This document shows, piece by piece, positions 44,155 to 53,218 of a DNA stretch of 64,000 nucleotides. A model generated the notes under the pieces. The model saw only the letters and a list, made by a program, of their open reading frames with translations. It ran no database searches and was not told the origin of the DNA. Source of the stretch: Gallionella sp. (lineage in GTDB: Bacteria; Pseudomonadota; Gammaproteobacteria; Burkholderiales; Gallionellaceae). The first letter of the stretch is position 1. Every line of letters starts with the position of its first letter. The stretch lies in the NCBI GenBank assembly GCA_028687575.1, contig JAQTZW010000008.1, forward strand, positions 1-64,000. Reading direction: 5' to 3'. A program made the translations under genes and the position numbers.

Positions 44155-45546
44155 TTAGCGCTTCCTTAATTGTTCCAGTTGGTGCGCGCAGTCCAGCGCG
44201 GCAAGTTTGTAGCATTCCGCCAATGTCGGATAGTTAAAGACATTGGCAATCAGGTCGCGCACCGTGCCTTTCAGGTTCATCACCAGTTGACCGATATGCA
44301 CCAGTTCGCTGGCTTGCTCGCCGACGATGTGCACACCCAGCAGTTTTTCGTCGCGCACATCCACGATGAGCTTGAGTAGCCCGTGCGCGTCGCCGTTAAT
44401 CTGGCCGCGTGCGCTGTCCTTGAAATAGGCGTGTCCAATCACATAGGGGATGTTGTCCCGCACGACTTCCTTCTCGGTCTTGCCCACGTAGGAGATTTCC
44501 GGGATGGTATAGACCGCCATCGGCAGATTTTCTGCGTTGACATGCAGTTCGCCACCGAAGGCGTATAACACGGCAGCGCGCCCCTGTTCCATGCCGGTGG
44601 AGGCCAGTGAAGGACGACCAATCAAATCGCCGACGGCGAAGATGTGCGGAACGGAAGTCTGGAAATGTTGATTGACCGAAATCCAGCCGTCCTGCACCGC
44701 TATGCCTGCTTGCTCAACCTTTAACAATGCGCTGTTAGGTTCGCGCCCCTGGGCGAACAGCACCGCATCGGCGCGTATCTGTTTGCCGCTTTCCAGTATG
44801 GTGAGTGTGCCGCCGGCTTCACGGTGTATCTCGGCGACACGTTCTTGCATGTGAAAAGTCACGCCCATGCCGAGGAAGCTGTCGGTCAGCACGCCCACCA
44901 CGTCTTCGCTCAGATAGGCGAGCAATTGCGCATGGCTGTCCACGACGCTGACGGCAACCCCCAGCGCGGCAAAGATGGAGACGAATTCGCAACCGATCAC
45001 CCCGCCACCCACCACCAGCAGGCTGTCGGGCAGGTGGCGCAGATTGAGGATGGAGGTCGAATCCAATACGGTCTTCTTGTCGAAGGGGATATGGGCGGGA
45101 CGGCGCGGACGCGAGCCGGTGGCCAATACGATGACTTCCGCAGAGATAGTGCGACTATTGCCGGAAGCGTCAGTGACTTGAATGGTATGTGCATCCATGA
45201 ACGAGGCTTCGCCGGGTATCAGGGCGACACCGTGGCGCAACAAGCGTTGCAGGATGACCGACTCCTGTTGGGCAATCACGCCCTCCTTGCGTCGTACCGC
45301 GTCGGACAACAGGCCATGACGGCTACGGGCATCCGGCGCGATTGCCTGACGCATTCCGCCGGTACGCGAAAGCAGATAGGCGACTTCGCGCATCGCCTTG
45401 CTGGGAATCGTGCCCGTTTGCAGGCCCGCACCGCCGATTCTGGCTTTGCGCTCGATGATGGCACAGCGTTTACCCATGCGCGACGCCTGCCATGCCGCAT
45501 GTTGCCCTGCTGGGCCGCTGCCTATGATAAGGATGTCGTAGTTCAT
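44155..45546 (-). CDS. sthA: SthA-like NAD(P)/FAD pyridine nucleotide transhydrogenase
   Basis: A 463-residue flavoprotein of the dihydrolipoamide dehydrogenase superfamily. The FAD site IIGSGPAGQHAAW is at the N-terminus, the NAD(P) site VVGGGVIGCEFVSIFAALG near residue 180, and the second FAD motif HIFAVGDLIG near 300. The redox-disulfide position reads GGAGLQTGTIPSKAM, so both cysteines of the usual CxxxxC are replaced. E. coli SthA lacks the second cysteine but keeps the first. This rules out an ordinary lipoamide dehydrogenase. It starts 20 bp after metG and is probably co-transcribed. Confidence 0.82.
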   Translation of the reverse strand: MNYDILIIGSGPAGQHAAWQASRMGKRCAIIERKARIGGAGLQTGTIPSKAMREVAYLLSRTGGMRQAIAPDARSRHGLLSDAVRRKEGVIAQQESVILQRLLRHGVALIPGEASFMDAHTIQVTDASGNSRTISAEVIVLATGSRPRRPAHIPFDKKTVLDSTSILNLRHLPDSLLVVGGGVIGCEFVSIFAALGVAVSVVDSHAQLLAYLSEDVVGVLTDSFLGMGVTFHMQERVAEIHREAGGTLTILESGKQIRADAVLFAQGREPNSALLKVEQAGIAVQDGWISVNQHFQTSVPHIFAVGDLIGRPSLASTGMEQGRAAVLYAFGGELHVNAENLPMAVYTIPEISYVGKTEKEVVRDNIPYVIGHAYFKDSARGQINGDAHGLLKLIVDVRDEKLLGVHIVGEQASELVHIGQLVMNLKGTVRDLIANVFNYPTLAECYKLAALDCAHQLEQLRKR

Positions 45547-45566
45547 GGATGTGTGCCTTATGTCGA

Positions 45567-47738
45567 TTATTTGATGCGCATGCCCGGCTGTGCGCCGCTG
45601 TCAGGAGACAGGATGAACAGCCCCGGCTCATCGCCTGAAGCCGCCAGCACCATGCCTTCCGACATGCCGAATTTCATCTTGCGCGGGGCGAGGTTGGCGA
45701 CCATCACCGTCAGGCGGCCCTTCAGTTGCTCCGGGTCGTAGGCCGACTTGATGCCGGCGAACACGTTGCGGGTCTGTGCCTCGCCAACATCCAGTGTCAG
45801 CTGCAACAGTTTGGCTGCGCCTTCCACCTGCGCGGCGTTGACGATCCTCGCCACCCGCAGGTCCACCTTCATGAAATCTTCGATGGAGATGAAGGGTTCG
45901 AAATCCTTCTCGGCCTCTGCGACTTCGGCCTTGGTCACGCTCTGCTGGTGTGCCGCGTGGCGCTGTTCGGAGTGTGTATTTTCCCCTGCCACGGTTACGG
46001 AGGAGGGGGCAGGGGTGAGGGTCTCGGTATTCGCGGCAGTCATTGCTGCTATCAGTTTGGGGTCAAGTCGTGTTGCCAAATGTTTGTATTCATTTATTTT
46101 TCCATCAAGAATCTGGTCGGTATCCGACCAGTTCAGCGGTGCGATATTCAGGAAAGCTTCGACCTGTTCGGCCAGTTTTGGCAAGACTGGTTTCAGATAA
46201 AGCGTGAGCAGGCGGAACAGATTCAGGCTGACGGTGCAAACTTCGTGCAGTTTCGCTTCCTGCCCTTCCTGTTTGGCCAAAACCCAGGGCGCCATGTCGT
46301 TGACGTATTCATTGGCGCGGTCGGCCAGCCGCATGATTTCACGGATGGCACGGCCAAAATCGCGGTTCTCATAGGCATCGGCGATTAGTTCTTCTGAGCC
46401 GATAAATATACCCATGAGCTGAGACCCCCTGTTTCCAGTGATTTGGTTGTGTGTGGCAACAACCCCATCGAATTTCCTGCTGATAAATCCTGCGCAGCGG
46501 CTGGCGATGTTGATGTATTTGCCGATCAGGTCGGAATTCACCTTGGCCACGAAATCGTCGAGATTCAGGTCCAGATCTTCCATCGTGCCATTGATCTTGG
46601 CGGCGTAGTAGTAGCGCAGGTATTCGGTGTTCTTGATGTTTTCGATGTAGCTTTGCGCGGTGATGAAGGTGCCGCGCGACTTGCTCATCTTCTCGCCGTT
46701 GACGGTCAAAAAGCCGTGAGCGCACAACTTGGTGGGCGTGCGCAGGCCGGCGTTCTTCAGCATGGCGGGCCAGAACAGGGCATGGAAATAGAGGATGTCC
46801 TTGCCGATGAAATGCACCAGCTCGGCTTGTGAGTCGGGAGACCAGAAGTCGTCGAAATTGGGGGAGGGAAACCCCTCCCCAGCCCTCCCCTTGTCAGGGG
46901 AGGGAGTGTTGAGTTTGTTGCACAGCGACTTGAAGCTGCCCATGTAACCGACCGGCGCGTCCAGCCAGACGTAGAAATACTTGCCCGGCGCGTCGGGAAT
47001 CTCGAAACCAAAATACGGCGCGTCGCGCGAGATGTCCCAGTCGGAGAGTTTGCTGTCCGATTCGGAGCCCAGCCATTCCTGCATTTTGTTGGCGGCCTCG
47101 GCTTGCAGCGCGCCGCCGGTGGTCCATTCGCGCAGGAACTGCTGGCAGCGCGGGTCGGAAAGTCTGAAGAAGTAGTGTTCGGACTGGCGCATTTCGGGCG
47201 CTGCGCCGGATACGGCGGAGTAGGGGTTTTTCAGTTCGGTGGGGGCGTAGGCCGCGCCGCAGGCTTCGCAGTTGTCGCCGTACTGGTCTTTCGCGCTGCA
47301 CTTGGGGCATTCGCCCTTGATGAAGCGGTCAGGCAGGAACATCTGTTTGACCGGGTCATAAAACTGCTCGATGGCGCGCGATTCGATCAGCCCGCTGTCG
47401 CGCAGTTTGTTATAAATGCCGTAGGCGAACTCGCGTGTCTCGGCGGAATTGGTCGAGCCGTAATGGTCGAAGCCGACGTGGAACGCATCGAAGTCGCTCT
47501 TGTGTTCCTGCCACACCCGATCAATCAGGGCCTCCGGGGTGATGCCCTCGCGCTCGGCGCGCAGCATGATGGGCGTGCCGTGAGTGTCGTCGGCGCACAC
47601 GTAGTAGCACTCGTTGCCACGCATTTTCTGGAAGCGCACCCAGATGTCGGTCTGGATGTATTCCACCAGATGGCCCAGGTGGATGCTGCCGTTGGCGTAG
47701 GGGAGTGCGGAAGTGACGAGGATCTTTCGGGTAGTCAT
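45567..47738 (-). CDS. metG: Methionyl-tRNA synthetase
   Basis: MetG charges tRNA-Met. The 723-residue protein has the HIGH motif as HLGH (SIHLGHL, near 20), the zinc knuckle [17 protein letters not shown], and KMSKS in GEKMSKSRG. The C-terminal tRNA-binding domain includes [21 protein letters not shown]. Two in-frame repeat-derived inserts are visible. One is [18 protein letters not shown] near 280-297, in the loop before [20 protein letters not shown]. The other is [16 protein letters not shown] in the linker before the C-terminal domain. Catalytic motifs are intact. Divergent from mrp, 108 bp apart. Confidence 0.96.
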   Translation of the reverse strand: MTTRKILVTSALPYANGSIHLGHLVEYIQTDIWVRFQKMRGNECYYVCADDTHGTPIMLRAEREGITPEALIDRVWQEHKSDFDAFHVGFDHYGSTNSAETREFAYGIYNKLRDSGLIESRAIEQFYDPVKQMFLPDRFIKGECPKCSAKDQYGDNCEACGAAYAPTELKNPYSAVSGAAPEMRQSEHYFFRLSDPRCQQFLREWTTGGALQAEAANKMQEWLGSESDSKLSDWDISRDAPYFGFEIPDAPGKYFYVWLDAPVGYMGSFKSLCNKLNTPSPDKGRAGEGFPSPNFDDFWSPDSQAELVHFIGKDILYFHALFWPAMLKNAGLRTPTKLCAHGFLTVNGEKMSKSRGTFITAQSYIENIKNTEYLRYYYAAKINGTMEDLDLNLDDFVAKVNSDLIGKYINIASRCAGFISRKFDGVVATHNQITGNRGSQLMGIFIGSEELIADAYENRDFGRAIREIMRLADRANEYVNDMAPWVLAKQEGQEAKLHEVCTVSLNLFRLLTLYLKPVLPKLAEQVEAFLNIAPLNWSDTDQILDGKINEYKHLATRLDPKLIAAMTAANTETLTPAPSSVTVAGENTHSEQRHAAHQQSVTKAEVAEAEKDFEPFISIEDFMKVDLRVARIVNAAQVEGAAKLLQLTLDVGEAQTRNVFAGIKSAYDPEQLKGRLTVMVANLAPRKMKFGMSEGMVLAASGDEPGLFILSPDSGAQPGMRIK
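45984..46024. repeat. GC-rich repeat inserted in frame in the metG linker
   Basis: GGAGGGGGCAGGGGTGAGGG on the plus strand matches the hemW insert in the opposite orientation relative to the gene. It encodes LTPAPSS in the flexible linker between the MetRS core and its C-terminal tRNA-binding domain. Confidence 0.7.
46856..46912. repeat. GC-rich palindromic repeat inserted in frame in metG
   Basis: AACCCCTCCCCAGCCCTCCC and CCTTGTCAGGGGAGGGAG form the same palindromic module seen in lpdA at 61803-61893. Read on the coding strand, it gives [15 protein letters not shown]. It lies in a surface loop of the catalytic half. Confidence 0.9.
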
Positions 47739-47846
47739 GTGTGCGTGCCGGTTGCAATGAAGGGCGCGATTTTAGCAAATTGCGCACAGTGGCGGCGAAT
47801 TGGTTAAAATCACGCCCCTGAATTGTCGTCAAGAATAGAGGCTGGA

Positions 47847-48941
47847 ATGAGTTTTAACGAAACTGACGTGCAGACCGCCTTGCGGAATCTGACTGACCCG
47901 AACACGAAAAAGGATTTCGTCAGCGGCAAGTCCGTGAAGAACGTCAAGGTGAGCGGCAGCGACGTGTCGCTGGACATCATGCTGGGCTATCCGGCGCAAA
48001 GTGTCTGGGAAGAGATACGGGCGATGGTCGCGGCGCACCTGAAAGCCGCCTTGCCGGGCGCAGGCACTATCAGCGTGAACGTCACCAGCAAGGTCGTGCC
48101 GCACGCGGTGCAGCGTGGCGTGAAGCTGGTGGACGGTGTGAAGAACATCATCGCGGTGGCCTCGGGCAAGGGTGGCGTGGGCAAGTCCACCACGGCGGTG
48201 AATCTGGCGCTGGCGCTGGCCGCCGAGGGCGCGCGCGTCGGCATTCTGGACGCAGACATCTACGGCCCGTCGCAACCGACCATGCTGGGCATCTCCGGTC
48301 AACCCAAGTCGCGCGATGGCCAGTCCATCGAGCCGATGACCAATTACGGCATCCAGTCCATGTCTATCGGCTACATGATCGCCGGCGACGATGCGCCGAT
48401 GATCTGGCGTGGCCCGATGGCCACTCAGGCGCTCGACCAGTTGCTGCGCCAGACGCGCTGGGACAATCTCGATTATCTGGTGGTAGACCTGCCGCCGGGC
48501 ACCGGCGACATCCAGCTCACGCTGTCGCAGAAAGTGCCGGTCACCGGTGCGGTGATCGTCACCACGCCGCAGGACATCGCGCTGCTGGATGCGCGTAAAG
48601 GATTGAAGATGTTCGAGAAAGTCGGCATCAAGATCGTCGGTATCGTCGAGAATATGAGCACCCATATCTGCTCGCAGTGCGGTCACGAGGAGCATATCTT
48701 CGGCGCGGGCGGTGGCGAGAAGATGTGCGCCGACTACGGTACAGAATTTCTGGGTAGCCTGCCGCTGGACATCAAGATCCGCGAACAGGCCGATTCCGGC
48801 AAGCCGACGGTGATCGCCGAACCGGATGGCGACATCGCCCGCAATTACAAGAAGATCGCCCGCCGCCTCGCGGTGAAAATCGCCGAGATGGCGCAGGATC
48901 ACAGCGCCGCGTTTCCGAAAATCGTGGTTCAGAATACATAG
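47847..48941 (+). CDS. apbC: Mrp/ApbC-family Fe-S cluster carrier ATPase
   Basis: Mrp-type P-loop ATPases transfer iron-sulfur clusters to apoproteins. The 364-residue protein has an N-terminal DUF59-like domain (VQTALRNLTDPN), the deviant Walker A GKGGVGKSTT near residue 110, and DLPPGTGDIQLTL. The cluster-binding pair is in HICSQCGHEEHIFG. ATG 47847 begins MSFNETDVQ. It is divergent from metG, a pairing often kept in proteobacteria. dcd follows after a repeat. Confidence 0.93.
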   Translation: MSFNETDVQTALRNLTDPNTKKDFVSGKSVKNVKVSGSDVSLDIMLGYPAQSVWEEIRAMVAAHLKAALPGAGTISVNVTSKVVPHAVQRGVKLVDGVKNIIAVASGKGGVGKSTTAVNLALALAAEGARVGILDADIYGPSQPTMLGISGQPKSRDGQSIEPMTNYGIQSMSIGYMIAGDDAPMIWRGPMATQALDQLLRQTRWDNLDYLVVDLPPGTGDIQLTLSQKVPVTGAVIVTTPQDIALLDARKGLKMFEKVGIKIVGIVENMSTHICSQCGHEEHIFGAGGGEKMCADYGTEFLGSLPLDIKIREQADSGKPTVIAEPDGDIARNYKKIARRLAVKIAEMAQDHSAAFPKIVVQNT

Positions 48942-48942
48942 G

Positions 48943-49027
48943 GAGGAAGAGAAGGGAGAAGGGAAAAGGGAGAAGGGTAACTGCGGCTCGGTTTTACTCT
49001 TCCCTCTTCCCCCTTTCCCCTTCCCAT
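48943..49027. repeat. Purine/pyrimidine inverted repeat between mrp and dcd
   Basis: GAGAAGGGAGAAGGGAAAAG is answered by TTCCCTCTTCCCCCTTTCCC about 35 bases later, filling nearly the whole gap. It matches the pattern of the dnaE insert. It could also act as a weak hairpin in the mrp-dcd transcript. Confidence 0.7.
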
Positions 49028-49031
49028 ATTT

Positions 49032-49598
49032 ATGAGCATCAAATCAGACAAATGGATACGCCGCATGGCGGAGCAGCACGGCATGATCGAGCCTTTTTCG
49101 CCGACTCAGGTGAAGGAGGTGAACGGTCAGCGCATCGTTTCTTACGGTACGTCGAGCTATGGCTACGACATCCGCTGTTCGGACGAATTCAAGCTGTTCA
49201 CCAACATTAACAGCACCATCGTTGACCCGAAGAATTTCGACCCGAATTCATTCGTCGAGGTGAAAGCGGATTACTGCATCATCCCGCCCAATTCCTTCGC
49301 GCTGGCGCGCACCGTGGAATATTTCCGTATCCCGCGTTCGGTGCTGACCGTGTGTCTGGGCAAATCCACCTATGCGCGTTGCGGCATCATCGTCAACGTC
49401 ACGCCGTTTGAGCCGGAATGGGAAGGGTATGTGACGCTGGAGTTTTCCAACACCACCCCGCTGCCGGCCAAAATCTATGCCAACGAGGGTATCGCACAGG
49501 TGCTGTTCTTCGAGAGCGACGAGGTGTGCGAGACCTCCTACAAGGACAGGGGCGGCAAATATCAGGGGCAGGTCGGCGTGACCCTGCCCAAGATGTAA
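49032..49598 (+). CDS. dcd: dCTP deaminase
   Basis: Dcd deaminates dCTP to dUTP for dTMP synthesis. The 188-residue protein begins [22 protein letters not shown] and holds [10 protein letters not shown], the catalytic STYARCGI region and [20 protein letters not shown]. It is of typical length. A small conserved gene follows 5 bp later. Confidence 0.96.
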   Translation: MSIKSDKWIRRMAEQHGMIEPFSPTQVKEVNGQRIVSYGTSSYGYDIRCSDEFKLFTNINSTIVDPKNFDPNSFVEVKADYCIIPPNSFALARTVEYFRIPRSVLTVCLGKSTYARCGIIVNVTPFEPEWEGYVTLEFSNTTPLPAKIYANEGIAQVLFFESDEVCETSYKDRGGKYQGQVGVTLPKM

Positions 49599-49603
49599 CC
49601 GCC

Positions 49604-49825
49604 GTGTCACGCGAGCAACCGATAATCTGGCGTTCGCCCAAGGGTGAAGTCATCGCCTGCGTGGAAAAGAACAAGGTGATGGCCGAGAATCTCGACGAAA
49701 TCCGCCAGGTCTGCCAGGACGCGCTGGAAGATGCCGTGCTGATGGGCTGCGACGAACATCAGGTTCGTCAGGTGTTGATTGAGTTGATCGGCGAGTTGGT
49801 CAATCCCTATCCGACGCAGGCGTAA
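49604..49825 (+). CDS. Small conserved hypothetical protein
   Basis: A 73-residue protein starting at GTG 49604 (MSREQPIIWRSPKGEVIACVEKN) and ending NPYPTQA. It is acidic and probably all helical after residue 25, with no membrane segment. It starts 5 bp after dcd, so the two are likely co-transcribed. The composition and in-operon position support a real gene. I recall no function for this family. Confidence 0.65.
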   Translation: MSREQPIIWRSPKGEVIACVEKNKVMAENLDEIRQVCQDALEDAVLMGCDEHQVRQVLIELIGELVNPYPTQA

Positions 49826-49929
49826 GCGGGACAGGGTGCAGGATTCCTGCTTGCGTCCTCCCGTGAATCTGCGACAATCCGCGACTATCCGTAACCCCCC
49901 AAACTTCTTTCAGTGGGAGCAGCAAAACC

Positions 49930-52176
49930 ATGAAATTCAACTTCCCCATCATCATCATTGATGAAGATTTTCGTTCCGAAAATGCCAGCGGTCTGGGTAT
50001 ACGCGCGCTGGCATCGGCGCTGGAGCAGGAGGGTATGGAAGTGCTGGGCGTCACCAGCTACGGCGATCTGGCATCGTTCGCGCAGCAACAAAGCCGTGCG
50101 TCGGCGTTCCTGTTGTCCATAGACGACGAAGAATTCGGCGGCGGCAGCGCGGAAGAGACCGAGTTGGCGCTGAAGTCGTTGCGCGGTTTCGTCGAGGAGA
50201 TACGCCACAAGAATTCGGATATTCCGATCTATTTGTACGGCGAGACGCGCACCTCGCGCCACATTCCCAACGACATCCTGCGCGAACTGCACGGCTTCAT
50301 TCACATGCACGAGGACACGCCCGAGTTCGTGGCGCGCCACATTATCCGCGAGGCCCGCTCTTATCTGGATTCGCTGGCACCGCCGTTCTTCCGCGCGCTG
50401 GTGCATTACGCGCAGGACGGTTCGTATTCCTGGCATTGCCCCGGGCACTCCGGTGGCGTGGCGTTCCTGAAGTCACCGGTGGGACGCATGTTCCACCAGT
50501 TCTTCGGCGAGAACATGCTGCGTGCCGACGTCTGCAACGCGGTGGATGAATTGGGCCAGTTGCTCGACCACACCGGTCCGGTGGCGGCCTCGGAGCGCAA
50601 CGCCGCGCGTATCTTCAACTCCGATCATTTGTTCTTCGTCACCAACGGCACGTCTACCTCCAACAAGATCGTCTGGCACTCGACGGTAGCGCCCGACGAC
50701 ATCGTGGTGGTAGACCGAAACTGCCACAAGTCCATCCTGCATTCGATCATGATGACCGGCGCGGTGCCGGTGTTCCTGACACCGACCCGCAACAATTTCG
50801 GCATCATCGGGCCGATTCCGAAATCCGAGTTCGAGCCGGAGAACATCCAGAAGAAGATAGACGCCAACCCGTTCATCAAGGACAAGACCAAGAAGCCGCG
50901 CATCCTGACTATCACGCAGAGCACCTATGACGGTGTGGTCTACAACGTCGAGATGTTGAAGGAAATGCTGGATGGCCGGATAGATACGCTGCATTTCGAC
51001 GAAGCTTGGTTGCCCCATGCGGCATTCCACGATTTCTACAAGGACATGCACGCCATTGGTAAAGACAGGCCGCGTGCCAACGAATCCATGATCTTTGCCA
51101 CCCAGTCCACTCACAAGTTGCTGGCCGGACTTTCACAGGCCTCGCAGATTCTGGTGCGTGAACCGGCCAGCCGCAAGTTGAACAAGCATGTGTTCAACGA
51201 GGCCTACCTGATGCATACCTCGACCAGCCCCCAGTACGCGATCATCGCTTCGTGCGACGTGGCGGCTGCGATGATGGAAGCACCGGGAGGCACCGCACTG
51301 GTTGAGGAATCCATTGCCGAAGCGATGGATTTTCGTCGTTCGATGAAGAAAGTGGACGCGGAATTCGGCACCGACTGGTGGTTCAAGGTGTGGGGGCCGA
51401 ACGACATTGCCGAGGAAGGGGTGGGTTCGCGCGAGGACTGGGTGTTACGCCCCTCCGACAAGTGGCACGGTTTCGGTAAACTGGCCGAAGGTTTCAATAT
51501 GCTGGACCCGATCAAGGCCACCATCGTCACGCCCGGCATGGACGTGGATGGCGATTTTGCCGACAACGGCATCCCGGCCTCTATGGTCACGAAATATCTG
51601 GCGGAGCATGGCGTTATTGTTGAGAAATGCGGCCTGTACTCGTTCTTCATCATGTTTACCATCGGCATCACCAAAGGGCGCTGGAATACCCTGCTGACCG
51701 CGCTGCAACAGTTCAAGGATGACTACGACAAGAATCAGCCGATTTGGCGCATCCTGCCGGAATTTGCTGCCAAATTCCCGAAATATGAGCGCATCGGCCT
51801 GCGTGACCTGTGTCAGCAGATTCACGATGCCTACAAGCAGCATAACGTTGCCCGCATGACCACTGAGATGTATCTGTCTGACATGCAGCCGGCGATGAAG
51901 CCGTCCGATGCGTTTGCCAAGATGGCGCATGACGAAATCGAGCGCGTCGAGATAGATGATCTGGAAGGTCGCGTCACCGCTGTGCTGTTGACACCCTATC
52001 CACCCGGCATCCCGCTGCTGATTCCTGGTGAGATATTCAACAAGACCATCGTGGATTACCTGAAATTCGCCCGTGAATTCAGTCAGCGACTGCCAGGTTT
52101 TGAGACCGATATTCATGGACTGGTCGCCGAAGAGGTGGGTGGCATCAAGCGCTACTTCGTGGACTGCGTGAAGTAA
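49930..52176 (+). CDS. Orn/Lys/Arg decarboxylase (PLP-dependent, AdiA/LdcC-like)
   Basis: This 748-residue enzyme decarboxylates a basic amino acid to a polyamine or related amine. It has the full bacterial inducible-type plan. The N-terminal wing (1-130) begins [17 protein letters not shown]. The PLP domain has [28 protein letters not shown] and the Schiff-base lysine in [13 protein letters not shown] near 395. The C-terminal domain follows. Arginine, lysine and ornithine forms cannot be separated by eye. No antiporter such as AdiC or CadB is adjacent, so acid resistance is less likely than polyamine synthesis. Confidence 0.9.
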   Translation: MKFNFPIIIIDEDFRSENASGLGIRALASALEQEGMEVLGVTSYGDLASFAQQQSRASAFLLSIDDEEFGGGSAEETELALKSLRGFVEEIRHKNSDIPIYLYGETRTSRHIPNDILRELHGFIHMHEDTPEFVARHIIREARSYLDSLAPPFFRALVHYAQDGSYSWHCPGHSGGVAFLKSPVGRMFHQFFGENMLRADVCNAVDELGQLLDHTGPVAASERNAARIFNSDHLFFVTNGTSTSNKIVWHSTVAPDDIVVVDRNCHKSILHSIMMTGAVPVFLTPTRNNFGIIGPIPKSEFEPENIQKKIDANPFIKDKTKKPRILTITQSTYDGVVYNVEMLKEMLDGRIDTLHFDEAWLPHAAFHDFYKDMHAIGKDRPRANESMIFATQSTHKLLAGLSQASQILVREPASRKLNKHVFNEAYLMHTSTSPQYAIIASCDVAAAMMEAPGGTALVEESIAEAMDFRRSMKKVDAEFGTDWWFKVWGPNDIAEEGVGSREDWVLRPSDKWHGFGKLAEGFNMLDPIKATIVTPGMDVDGDFADNGIPASMVTKYLAEHGVIVEKCGLYSFFIMFTIGITKGRWNTLLTALQQFKDDYDKNQPIWRILPEFAAKFPKYERIGLRDLCQQIHDAYKQHNVARMTTEMYLSDMQPAMKPSDAFAKMAHDEIERVEIDDLEGRVTAVLLTPYPPGIPLLIPGEIFNKTIVDYLKFAREFSQRLPGFETDIHGLVAEEVGGIKRYFVDCVK

Positions 52177-52196
52177 GTCTTGTAATCGCGGATACC

Positions 52197-52715
52197 ATGC
52201 CTGTCGTGATCCGTACCATCCGGGCCGACATCACCACTCTCAAGGTGGATGCCATCGTCAATGCGGCTAACCAGTCGCTGCTGGGGGGCGGTGGCGTGGA
52301 TGGTGCGATACACCGTGCCGCCGGGCCGGAACTGCTGGCAGAGTGTCGCGGGCTAGGCGGTTGCGACACGGGGGATGCCAAAATCACGTACGGTTACCGC
52401 CTGCCGGCGCAACATGTGATCCATACCGTAGGCCCGGTCTGGCAGGGTGGGGCACATGGCGAGGCCGAGCAACTTGCGTCCTGCTATCGGCGCTCGCTGG
52501 AGCTGGCAGAACAGCATGATGCACGTTCCATAGCGTTTCCTTCCATCAGTACCGGGGTGTATGGCTATCCCATAGCAGCGGCGGCAACTATCGCCGTGCA
52601 AACGGTCAGAGAGGGTTTGAGAAAGTTGAACAGTGTGCGGGAAGTCGTATTCTGCTGTTTCTCTGAACACGATTTGGCAGTCTATCGCGGGGTACTGGAA
52701 GCAGTGGAGGGCTGA
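52197..52715 (+). CDS. Macrodomain protein, O-acetyl-ADP-ribose deacetylase (YmdB-like)
   Basis: A single macrodomain of 172 residues. [27 protein letters not shown] carries the ADP-ribose loop and catalytic Asn/Asp region. HTVGPVW and [12 protein letters not shown] complete the fold. Such enzymes remove ADP-ribose or deacetylate O-acetyl-ADP-ribose. It starts 21 bp after the decarboxylase and probably shares its transcript. Confidence 0.92.
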   Translation: MPVVIRTIRADITTLKVDAIVNAANQSLLGGGGVDGAIHRAAGPELLAECRGLGGCDTGDAKITYGYRLPAQHVIHTVGPVWQGGAHGEAEQLASCYRRSLELAEQHDARSIAFPSISTGVYGYPIAAAATIAVQTVREGLRKLNSVREVVFCCFSEHDLAVYRGVLEAVEG

Positions 52716-52896
52716 ACTTTGCATCAGTGATTTTTATGGTGGCTTGGTTTCACAGGGTGTGTCAGAAAATATCAGTCCGGCAGTGAAATTTTCCTTGAGT
52801 AAGTCAGGAATAACGCGTATAAAGCCAAGCTGGCGTTTGATTCAAAGTCACTGCAATACTGGTTTTACCATGTGCAACCTTAGATCAAATAGTATG

Positions 52897-52920
52897 ACGG
52901 GAGTGTTTCCCGGTTTTTTT
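52897..52920 (+). promoter_or_regulatory. Terminator-like hairpin in the leader of the cold-shock gene
   Basis: CGGGA (52898-52902) and TCCCG (52908-52912) pair around a 5-base loop and are followed by seven Ts. The ribosome binding site AAGAAGGAAG starts at 52921, right after them. It may end the macrodomain transcript or act as an attenuator or temperature-responsive leader of the cold-shock gene. The rest of the 222-bp gap shows nothing else. Confidence 0.5.
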
Positions 52921-52937
52921 AAGAAGGAAGTAATCAC

Positions 52938-53141
52938 ATGGCAACTGGTACAGTTAAATGGTTCAACGACGCTAAAGGTTTTGGTTTCGTTACGCCTGAT
53001 GATGGCAGCGAAGATCTGTTCGCACATTTCTCCGCAATCAACATGAGCGGTTTCAAGTCCCTGCAAGAAGGCCAAAAGGTCAGCTTCGAAGTGACTCAAG
53101 GTCCTAAGGGCAAGCAAGCATCCAACATCCAGGCTGCTTAA
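52938..53141 (+). CDS. Cold-shock protein, CspA family
   Basis: A 67-residue single-stranded nucleic-acid-binding protein that acts as an RNA chaperone. The RNP1 motif is [10 protein letters not shown] and the RNP2 motif is DLFAHFS, in the standard [10 protein letters not shown] context. A strong AAGGAAG binding site and a long leader precede it, and an intrinsic terminator follows. Monocistronic. Which paralogue (cspA, cspC or others) cannot be told. Confidence 0.96.
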   Translation: MATGTVKWFNDAKGFGFVTPDDGSEDLFAHFSAINMSGFKSLQEGQKVSFEVTQGPKGKQASNIQAA

Positions 53142-53156
53142 TCGTCTGAGAAGTTG

Positions 53157-53194
53157 AAAAAAGCCCGGCACGCAAGTGCCGGGCTTTTTCTTTT
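53157..53194. terminator. Bidirectional rho-independent terminator between the cold-shock gene and rlhA
   Basis: AGCCCGGCAC (53162-53171) and GTGCCGGGCT (53176-53185) pair perfectly around GCAA. T-runs follow on both strands, so it can end the cold-shock transcript and the convergent rlhA transcript. Confidence 0.95.
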
Positions 53195-53218
53195 ACTGCT
53201 TCAGTTTTGGTCTGGAAG

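Noticed and set aside
44155-45546. Second lipoamide dehydrogenase
   Set aside because: Both cysteines of the redox pair are missing, so it cannot use the E3 mechanism.
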